Positions 42,606-49,011 of a stretch of DNA of 64,000 nt are shown in pieces. Position 1 is the stretch's first letter; each line of letters starts with the position of its first letter. Source of the stretch: Shimia sp047124445. GTDB lineage: Bacteria > Pseudomonadota > Alphaproteobacteria > Rhodobacterales > Rhodobacteraceae. The DNA is taken from the NCBI RefSeq assembly GCF_047124445.1, contig NZ_CP138921.1:2728001-2792000 (forward strand), in the 5' to 3' direction. The position numbers were made by a program, and so were the translations under genes. Below the pieces are notes generated by a model. It ran no database searches, was not told where the DNA came from, and was given only the letters and a program-made list of their open reading frames with translations.

Positions 42606-43931
42606 ATGCTACGGATTCTGAAACACCCAGCCTTCGCCAGGTTGTTTGCAGCCCAAGTTGTGGCGCTGGCAGGCACCGGATTATTGACCATTGCACTTGG
42701 CCTGCTGGCCTATGATCTGGCCGGACCATCGGCCGGCGCCGTGTTGGGCATGGCCTATACCATCAAGATGGTGGCCTATGTTGGCCTCTCGCCGGTACTT
42801 GGCGCTTTGGCGGCCCGCCTACCCCGGCGCAGCGTGTTGATTGCCGCTGATGTGATCCGCTTTGGCGTGGCGCTGTTTTTGCCGTTTGTCGACAGTGTGG
42901 CGCAGATCTATGTGCTGATCTTTCTGCTGCAAAGCGCGTCAGCCTTGTTTACGCCAACGTTTCAGGCGGTCATTCCCGACATTTTGACCAAAGAAGAAGA
43001 CTACACGCGGGCGTTGTCGCTGTCGCGGTTGGCCTATGATCTGGAGAACTTGCTCTCCCCTGCCCTCGCGGGCGTTTTGCTTTTGGTGATGAGCTATCAC
43101 GGGCTGTTTGTTGGCACGGCGGCGGGCTTTTTGATTTCCACACTGTTGATCCTCGTGACACCTCTGCCCGCGCGCCCACCTAGCAAGGAGCGACCGTTCC
43201 GCGAACGCCTGACGCGCGGGGCGTGGATTTATCTGGCGACGCCACGGCTGCGCGGGTTGCTGGCGTTCAACATGGCGGCGGCGAGCTGTGTCGCTTATGT
43301 GCTGGTGAACACTGTGGTGCTGGTGCGCGATGGCTATGGCATGGGGGAAACCGGACTGGCCCTGGCGATGGGCGCCTTTGGCGCAGGCAGTATGGCGGCG
43401 GCGTTGACCTTGCCACGGATGCTGGAGCGCCTGTCGGATCGGCGAGTGATGGGCAACAGTGCGGTGGTTTTGGCTGGTGTCACGGTGGCGCATGGCCTGT
43501 GGATGCAGCAAGCGGGCGTGACCAGTTGGCCAACGTTTCTAATACTGTGGGCCGTGGTCGGGGCGCTCTACTCGGCCATCCTGACTCCATCAGGGCGGTT
43601 GCTGCGCCGCTCTGCTCATTCCGAAGATCGCACAGCGGTGTTTACTGCGCAGTTTGCCCTGAGCCATGTGTGCTGGCTGGTGGCCTATCCTCTTGCCGGA
43701 TGGAGCGCGACCGAAGGATCACAAGCGCTGTCGCTGATGGTACTCGGGGCATTGGGATTGGTCAGTGCTTTGGTGGGCTATTGGGTTTGGACACCCGCGC
43801 CCAAAGAGGTTGAGCACGAGCATCCGGAGCTGCCGGAGGATCATCCGCATGTGAAAGCCCATGGCGGGCGGCGACACGCGCACGCCTTTGTGATTGATGA
43901 TGAGCACCGCGTGTGGCCGACGCACGGCTAG
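42606..43931 (+). CDS. MFS transporter with histidine-rich C-terminal tail
   Basis: This 441-residue protein has about twelve transmembrane helices (residues 12-400) in the major facilitator pattern, with ALAARLPRRSVLIAADVIRF as the loop 2-3 motif A equivalent. The last 45 residues are cytoplasmic and contain ten histidines, in EVEHEHPELPEDHPHVKAHG and RRHAHAFVIDDEH. Such tails often bind nickel, zinc or cobalt, so metal or metal-chelate export is possible but not shown. A GntR gene converges six bases after the stop. Confidence 0.88.
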   Translation: MLRILKHPAFARLFAAQVVALAGTGLLTIALGLLAYDLAGPSAGAVLGMAYTIKMVAYVGLSPVLGALAARLPRRSVLIAADVIRFGVALFLPFVDSVAQIYVLIFLLQSASALFTPTFQAVIPDILTKEEDYTRALSLSRLAYDLENLLSPALAGVLLLVMSYHGLFVGTAAGFLISTLLILVTPLPARPPSKERPFRERLTRGAWIYLATPRLRGLLAFNMAAASCVAYVLVNTVVLVRDGYGMGETGLALAMGAFGAGSMAAALTLPRMLERLSDRRVMGNSAVVLAGVTVAHGLWMQQAGVTSWPTFLILWAVVGALYSAILTPSGRLLRRSAHSEDRTAVFTAQFALSHVCWLVAYPLAGWSATEGSQALSLMVLGALGLVSALVGYWVWTPAPKEVEHEHPELPEDHPHVKAHGGRRHAHAFVIDDEHRVWPTHG

Positions 43932-43937
43932 GCGGGC

Positions 43938-44591
43938 TTAACGCGCCAGCAGGCGCAGACCTTGGGTCACGTCAGAGCGCACCGCGAGGCGCAGGCCCGG
44001 TTCGTCCCCGGCTTTGAGCGCAGCGATGATTAGCCGGTGATAATGCGGCGGCTCGGTCTGGCGCAGGCGGCCATAAAGCGCGCGCATGGTGGGGCCAAGC
44101 TGAAGCCAGACAGTTTCGGCCATCGCCAGCATCGCCGGTGCCTGGGCGCGCAGGTAGAGCGTGCGGTGGAACTCGAGATTGGCGCGGATGTACCCGACGG
44201 AGTCGCGGCGGCTGACGGCGTCGGCGACCGTACCGTTGATCGCCACAAGCCGGTCAATCAGCGCCATATGGGCGCGTGGCAAGGCGCGGCTGGCGAGTTC
44301 CACTTCGATCAAGGCGCGCAGGGCGGCGAGTTCTTCAAGCCGTTCGCTGCTGAGTTCCGGCGTGGCGACGCGACCAGAGTTCGATAGCGTCAAAGCGCCT
44401 TCAGCCACCAAACGGCGCACCGCTTCGCGGGCCGGGGTCATGGAGACCTCAAACTGTTTGCCAATGCCGCGCAGGGTAAGCGCCTCACCGGGCGCAAGTT
44501 CGCCATACATGATGCTGGTCCGCAGCGCACGATATACGCGGTCGTGAGCGGCGGCGGATTGGTCTTGGGGTTGGCGGCTGGCTGGGATCAT
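43938..44591 (-). CDS. GntR family regulator with FCD domain
   Basis: This 217-residue regulator has the GntR winged helix-turn-helix at residues 16-80 (GEALTLRGIGKQFEVSMTPAREAVRRL) and an FCD effector domain at about 88-210, including NLEFHRTLYLRAQAP. FCD domains bind carboxylates or amino acids. It is convergent with the MFS gene and co-directional with the metallopeptidase gene 45 bases upstream. Its target is not evident. Confidence 0.88.
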   Translation of the reverse strand: MIPASRQPQDQSAAAHDRVYRALRTSIMYGELAPGEALTLRGIGKQFEVSMTPAREAVRRLVAEGALTLSNSGRVATPELSSERLEELAALRALIEVELASRALPRAHMALIDRLVAINGTVADAVSRRDSVGYIRANLEFHRTLYLRAQAPAMLAMAETVWLQLGPTMRALYGRLRQTEPPHYHRLIIAALKAGDEPGLRLAVRSDVTQGLRLLAR

Positions 44592-44636
44592 GCCGCCTTT
44601 GTGATCACAAACGCAGGAAAGGTCAATGCGGCGGGG

Positions 44637-45329
44637 TCACGCGGCAAATTGGTAGCGGTGCAATTCTTGGCCATGGTCGCGCAGCCAGCGGCGCGCGGCC
44701 TCGTAGGGGCCGTGAATAACCGTGACTTCGTTCCAGAAGGCCTGGGAGTGGTTCATTTCCTTGAGGTGGGCCACTTCGTGCGCGGCGACATAGTCCAGCA
44801 CGTCCGGCGCGGCCATAACCAACCGCCAGGAGAACATCAGCGCGCCGGTGGAGGAGCAAGAGCCCCAGCGGGAACGGGTGTCACGCAGGGTGAGTTTGGT
44901 CGGCTGGCGTCCCAGTCGGGCGCCGTAGTGATCCACCGCTTCGGCGAGCCGGTGGCGGGCGAGCTCTTTGAGAAAGCCCTGCACCTTGCGCCCCACCTGC
45001 TCGGGCTTGCCGGGCACGGAGAGCTCATCGCTGCCCAAGCGCACGGATCGGCCTTCACCAGCCACAATCAGGCGTGGACGCCCAGCCACAGGCACCGAGG
45101 CCCCATGTGCGACCACCACAGTTTCCGGCTGTTGTGCGACCTGCTTGCGCAGCCAGTCCTGCTTCTCAAAAGCAAAAGCCATGGCCTCGCGCTCTGAAAC
45201 GCTGGAGGGAATCGTTAGGGTCACCTTTCCATCAAGCCGCGACACCCGCAGGCTGATGCGTCGCGCGCGGCTGGATCGGCGCAAAGCCACCGTCACAGGA
45301 GGCGTTCCGGGGATGATATGTTGCGCCAT
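44637..45329 (-). CDS. YgjP-like (DUF45/M48-related) metallopeptidase
   Basis: This 230-residue protein has the zincin motif HEVAH at residues 184-188 followed by the third-ligand region EMNHSQAFWNEV, and the RDTRSRWGSCSSTGALMFSWRL block, all diagnostic of the YgjP/DUF45 family. Residues 15-110 are the beta-rich N-terminal domain. The physiological substrate is unknown. It may be co-transcribed with the GntR gene downstream and is divergent from the TIGR02300 gene. Confidence 0.9.
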   Translation of the reverse strand: MAQHIIPGTPPVTVALRRSSRARRISLRVSRLDGKVTLTIPSSVSEREAMAFAFEKQDWLRKQVAQQPETVVVAHGASVPVAGRPRLIVAGEGRSVRLGSDELSVPGKPEQVGRKVQGFLKELARHRLAEAVDHYGARLGRQPTKLTLRDTRSRWGSCSSTGALMFSWRLVMAAPDVLDYVAAHEVAHLKEMNHSQAFWNEVTVIHGPYEAARRWLRDHGQELHRYQFAA

Positions 45330-45437
45330 GCGCGCTCCTATATCGACAATGCGATGTTACCCTTTGACACGGGGCCATTGTTATGGCACCTCCCCCAAAT
45401 CGTCGAGAGAGACTCAACCGATTGAAGGGGACAACCC

Positions 45438-45767
45438 ATGCCCAAGGAAGAATGGGGCGTCAAGCGCGTTTGCCCAACCACCGGCAAGCGATTCTATGAC
45501 CTGAACAAAAACCCAGTCATCAGCCCCTACACGGGCGATGTCGTGGAAGTAGACGCCGGCAAGAGCCGGATGATTGCAGCAGACGAAGCGGATGCGGCAA
45601 CATTGAAAGCCAAAGCGTCTGACGCAGACAACGCGGATGACGTGTTGGATGATGATGACACCGTTGATCTGGACCTCGAAGATGATGTTCTGGATGACGA
45701 TGATGAGGATGACAACGTTTCGCTGGATGAAATCGCGGACGTGGCCTCTGACGACGAAGAAAACTAA
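45438..45767 (+). CDS. TIGR02300 family protein with acidic tail
   Basis: This 109-residue protein has a conserved N-terminus, PKEEWGVKRVCPTTGKRFYD, followed by LNKNPVISPYTGD, and an extremely acidic tail (residues 58-109, mostly Asp and Glu). This matches the alphaproteobacterial TIGR02300 family of unknown function. The N-terminal CPTTGKRFYDLNK resembles half of a zinc ribbon. GGGGAC precedes the ATG. A GC-rich hairpin at 45785-45820 follows and may end transcription. Confidence 0.9.
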   Translation: MPKEEWGVKRVCPTTGKRFYDLNKNPVISPYTGDVVEVDAGKSRMIAADEADAATLKAKASDADNADDVLDDDDTVDLDLEDDVLDDDDEDDNVSLDEIADVASDDEEN

Positions 45768-45784
45768 TCGTCGAAAAAAGTTTC

Positions 45785-45820
45785 CCTGGGGCGGAATTTT
45801 TCGCTTGAACCCGCCCCAGG
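45785..45820 (+). terminator. GC-rich hairpin after the TIGR02300 gene
   Basis: CCTGGGGCGG and CCGCCCCAGG (45785-45794, 45811-45820) form a perfect 10-base-pair stem with a 16-base loop. No T run follows, so it is a possible but weak terminator. Confidence 0.5.
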
Positions 45821-45822
45821 AT

Positions 45823-45838
45823 GCGCCTAATTAGGCGC
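45823..45838. promoter_or_regulatory. 16-base perfect palindrome upstream of tRNA-Ala
   Basis: GCGCCTAATTAGGCGC is a perfect palindrome 27 bases before the tRNA 5' end. Its TAATTA core could be part of the tRNA promoter or a protein-binding site. The role is unknown. Confidence 0.45.
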
Positions 45839-45865
45839 GCACAGGCAGAGATGCCTACCAGGTTT

Positions 45866-45941
<76 letters not shown>

Positions 45942-46047
45942 AACCACCCTCCAGACAGTGAATTCAAACAGACCCCGCACTCGGATTGTGTTCGCCATTT
46001 CGCGCCAATTGCTCTCGCAAAAAACAAGCCAATCCGCCTGAGAACCA

Positions 46048-46833
46048 TCAGGTGCTAGCGGCTGTGTTGTGGAGGCGGGACTTGAATTCGCTGTACTTGC
46101 GCCGGCTGATCGGGACCTCGTCCCCATTGCTCAAGAAGCAGGCATAGGCACTGCCCTTTTTCTTGATGTCCACGACATGGGCCAAACGGACCCAATGGGA
46201 GCGATGGCAGTGGATGCCATCAAGGTCCGCGAGCTTGTCGACACACTCGCCAAACTGCTCGGACAACAGGCTACGGCCCTGAGTGGTGACCACCTCGACG
46301 TAGTGGTCTTGTGCATGCATGCGGATGATGTCGTTTCCGAGATCAAGCGGCACGGACGCAATCAGACTTCTCAGCGAAACAGGCTTTGGCGCCGCGGGCT
46401 CAGCGGGCGGTGCTTCGCGGCGCAGCAGGTAGATCAGGGCACCGGCAATGACAAAGCTGGCCGGGGTGACAGCGACAATCTCTTCGAGCAGCAATCCCAG
46501 GAATGTCGTCGCGGTTGGCTCACCCTCTTCCGGATTGCCAAAACCATAGTCCAGTGCGAGCGAGACCGCGCCAAATAGTATCGGCAACATCAAGGCCGAA
46601 ACAATGGTGGGCCAGGGATTGCGCCAGCCCAGCCGCTGAAGAAAAGCCACCCCGGACAGAAACAGCAAAAAACCAAAAAACAGATGTGTCGCCCAAAGCC
46701 CGTAAGCCACCAGAATCGGCAAGCTTGAGGTGTGCTCTGGCTGCAGAACCAACACCACCACCGCGCCCGCCACCGAAGCGCCCAGCGTGGTTTTTAGGGT
46801 TTGAGGGGTGAGGGCAATCTTCTGCGAAATCAT
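46048..46833 (-). CDS. Membrane-bound LytTR-type DNA-binding regulator
   Basis: This 261-residue protein has four predicted transmembrane helices in residues 18-140 and a cytoplasmic LytTR DNA-binding domain at about 150-255. Family blocks are IIRMHAQDHYVEVVTTQG, FGECVDKL and CHRSHWVRLAHV, then the C-terminal VPISRRKYSEFK. Membrane LytTR regulators respond to envelope or cell-density signals, often with a small membrane inhibitor, not seen here. Two inverted repeats lie immediately upstream at 46853-46910 and may be its own binding sites. Confidence 0.9.
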   Translation of the reverse strand: MISQKIALTPQTLKTTLGASVAGAVVVLVLQPEHTSSLPILVAYGLWATHLFFGFLLFLSGVAFLQRLGWRNPWPTIVSALMLPILFGAVSLALDYGFGNPEEGEPTATTFLGLLLEEIVAVTPASFVIAGALIYLLRREAPPAEPAAPKPVSLRSLIASVPLDLGNDIIRMHAQDHYVEVVTTQGRSLLSEQFGECVDKLADLDGIHCHRSHWVRLAHVVDIKKKGSAYACFLSNGDEVPISRRKYSEFKSRLHNTAAST

Positions 46834-46852
46834 GCCCCCTCGTTATCACCCG

Positions 46853-46910
46853 TTTCGCGACCGGTCCAGAAACGACCGTTCGCGAAATCTGCGTGACCAC
46901 ACACGCAGAT
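46853..46910. promoter_or_regulatory. Two adjacent inverted repeats upstream of the LytTR gene
   Basis: The first repeat (46853-46887) has outer arms TTTCGCGA/TCGCGAAA and inner arms CGGTC/GACCG with a seven-base centre. The second (46887-46910) has perfect arms ATCTGCGTG/CACGCAGAT around six bases. They start 20 bases upstream of the LytTR gene. Operator or RNA-hairpin roles are both possible. Confidence 0.55.
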
Positions 46911-47104
46911 CGCCACCCACTCAAGCATCTGCGCTGGATCGGTAAGCCGCCGCTGCGCCACTCCTCTGCCCACTGCCTCGCTGCGCTCTCGCACCGCGAA
47001 TTTCTTTGCGCCCAAGACCTCGGGTGCAGCGGCGGCAGGACCAACGCACGGCCATAGCTCTTGCGCGCCACGTGACGGCAAAGAGCCAAAACAGGATGGA
47101 CTTG

Positions 47105-47887
47105 ATGACATCGACACTGCTCGCTCAAAGCGATCGTTTTTCCGACAGCGCCCGGCGCAGATGGCAGCTCAAATCGCGGCAAACCCGCCTTCGGGCCTTG
47201 CTTTGGCTGCTTTTGATGACAGCCGCGTTTCAGGCGCTGTTTGCCTCCCTACCCGCGATTGATCTCTGGGTGTCATCGCTTTTCTGGAGCGCAGAAGAAG
47301 GGTTTTACCTCGCACAGTTCGACAGCCTGAAACAGCTGCGCGCGATTGGCTATCATACATATACGGCGATGGCCATTCTGGAGCTGATCGGCGCTTTGCT
47401 GGCTCTCAAACATATCAAGCTGCTGACCATCCCAGGGAGTGTCTGGCTTTTCCTGGTTGGGGTTTACCTCTTTGGACCGGGCCTGTTGGTGCACTCCATC
47501 CTGAAGGCACACTGGGGACGGGCTCGGCCTGACACAACCACGGAATTTGGCGGAGACCTGCTGTTCACGCCGCCATTTGAGATTGCAGCGCAATGTGTCG
47601 CTAACTGCTCCTTTGTGTCCGGCGAAGCCGCTGGTGCGACCGCCTTTGCCATCTCCGCCTATGTGGTGACCCGGTTTGTCAGGTCATCAGTGCTGCGGCA
47701 CATACTGTTTGGATCGGCACTGAGCCTGGCTGTCGCTGGCGCTTTTCTGCGCGTGGTGTTTGGCCGCCATTTCCTGTCAGACGTGATCTTCTCGGCGTTG
47801 TTTGTGTCTTTGATTGCGGTGGGGCTCTCGTTCTTCCTAACCCACCGGTCCGCCCCACCGAGACAGCCGCGCCGACGCCTCAGCTAG
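47105..47887 (+). CDS. PAP2-family membrane phosphatase
   Basis: This 260-residue membrane protein belongs to the phosphatidic acid phosphatase type 2 superfamily. About six helices are predicted. Active-site motif 1 appears as KAHWGRARPD near residue 134, motif 2 as CSFVSGEAAG (S-x-H-type, with Glu where His is usual) near 163, and motif 3 as RVVFGRHFLSDVI near 216. It probably dephosphorylates a lipid phosphate or undecaprenyl pyrophosphate. The ATG at 47105 has AGGA eight bases upstream; 47096 is an alternative. The stop overlaps that of the convergent Lrp gene. Confidence 0.85.
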   Translation: MTSTLLAQSDRFSDSARRRWQLKSRQTRLRALLWLLLMTAAFQALFASLPAIDLWVSSLFWSAEEGFYLAQFDSLKQLRAIGYHTYTAMAILELIGALLALKHIKLLTIPGSVWLFLVGVYLFGPGLLVHSILKAHWGRARPDTTTEFGGDLLFTPPFEIAAQCVANCSFVSGEAAGATAFAISAYVVTRFVRSSVLRHILFGSALSLAVAGAFLRVVFGRHFLSDVIFSALFVSLIAVGLSFFLTHRSAPPRQPRRRLS

Positions 47888-48363
47888 GGCGCATCGGCCA
47901 CACACAGAGTGTCGGTGAGATCATGTTGTGTCACGCTGTCAAACACAATGGAGGTCTCGATGCGGCTGATTTCTGCGCGGGAGGAAAACCGTTCGACAAC
48001 CAGCTGGTGCAGGTGGGCCGTGTCTCTAGTCACCACCTCCACCACCGCATCAAACCGACCACTGATCATCCAGCCGGCGCGGACCTCGGGAACTTGCAAG
48101 ATCTCCCGCAGAAACCGCTCCAGGTCGGTCTTTTTGTGTTCCGACATTTGAATGAACAGCAGCGCCTTCAAGGACAAACCCAGGGCCTCCAACCGCACAT
48201 CGGTGTGGGTGCCAGAAATCAGCCCAAATTGGTGCAGACGCTTTAGGCGATCATGCACGCTGGATGCGGCCAAACCGACCTCATGGGACAGTTCCTTGTT
48301 GGTCATCCGTGCATTCTTCGACAAAAGCGCCAAAATGCGGCGATCTGTTCGGTCAAGCTCCAT
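47884..48363 (-). CDS. Lrp/AsnC family regulator
   Basis: This 159-residue regulator begins MELDRTDRRILALLSKNARMTN at residue 1 and has the AsnC helix-turn-helix through residue 52, then a RAM domain with AGWMISGRFDAVVEV near 101. The ATG at 48363 is the family start; the longer in-frame extension lacks similarity. It is divergent from the DUF2000 gene, 142 bases away, which may be its target. Confidence 0.9.
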   Translation of the reverse strand: MELDRTDRRILALLSKNARMTNKELSHEVGLAASSVHDRLKRLHQFGLISGTHTDVRLEALGLSLKALLFIQMSEHKKTDLERFLREILQVPEVRAGWMISGRFDAVVEVVTRDTAHLHQLVVERFSSRAEISRIETSIVFDSVTQHDLTDTLCVADAP

Positions 48364-48505
48364 GGCTGTGTCTCCGATCCGAAATAGCTTTGGTGGGCGC
48401 TGCCTCACCCGAAGGTTATACACATATTTACCCAAAAACCGGAAGAATGGACGGAGGTTTCCTACACACCCCATTTTTCCTTCGGAAGTGGGGAGGGAGT
48501 CCCAT

Positions 48506-48913
48506 ATGTTTGACACAAAAATTGCCATCGTGGTGCGCGATGATCTCGCAACCTGGCAGAAGCTCAATGTCACGGCGTTTTTGATGAGTGGCATCACTGG
48601 CGCCACGCCCGATCTCATTGGCGCACCCTACGAAGATGCGGACGGACATCGGCACCTTGCCATGTCGGTGCAGCCCGTCATTGTACTCACCGGAGCCGCC
48701 AATGTGCTGACCAACATTCGCAACCGTGCGCGCACGCGTGAGGTCGAAACCGTGGCCTATATCGACGAGATGTTTGCCACCGGGCATGATGCGGCCAACC
48801 GGGCGGTGTTTGCGGCGCATGGTTCGGATGCGCTCAACACGGTTGGGATTGCGTTGCGCGCGGACAAGAAGATTGTCGACAAAATCACCAAGGGCGCGAA
48901 GATGCACGAATAA
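48506..48913 (+). CDS. DUF2000 family protein
   Basis: This 135-residue protein matches DUF2000, small proteins related in fold to peptidyl-tRNA hydrolase 2, with unknown function. The start FDTKIAIVVRDDLATWQKLNVTAF and VIVLTGAANVLTNIRNRA are characteristic. GGGAGGGAG lies before the ATG. The divergent Lrp gene is the likely regulator. A terminator follows 34 bases after the stop. Confidence 0.85.
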   Translation: MFDTKIAIVVRDDLATWQKLNVTAFLMSGITGATPDLIGAPYEDADGHRHLAMSVQPVIVLTGAANVLTNIRNRARTREVETVAYIDEMFATGHDAANRAVFAAHGSDALNTVGIALRADKKIVDKITKGAKMHE

Positions 48914-48947
48914 GTCTCGCCACCAAGGTGATTTCCTCTCAATCAAA

Positions 48948-48985
48948 AAACCCGGCGCATTGCTGCACCGGGGTTTCGTTTTTCT
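48948..48985 (+). terminator. Rho-independent terminator after the DUF2000 gene
   Basis: AAACCCGG (48948-48955) pairs with CCGGGGTTT (48968-48976, one bulged G), followed by CGTTTTTC. It lies between the DUF2000 and acnB stop codons. Confidence 0.78.
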
Positions 48986-49011
48986 AAGCTGCGCCGAAGC
49001 GCTGCCTGGCT

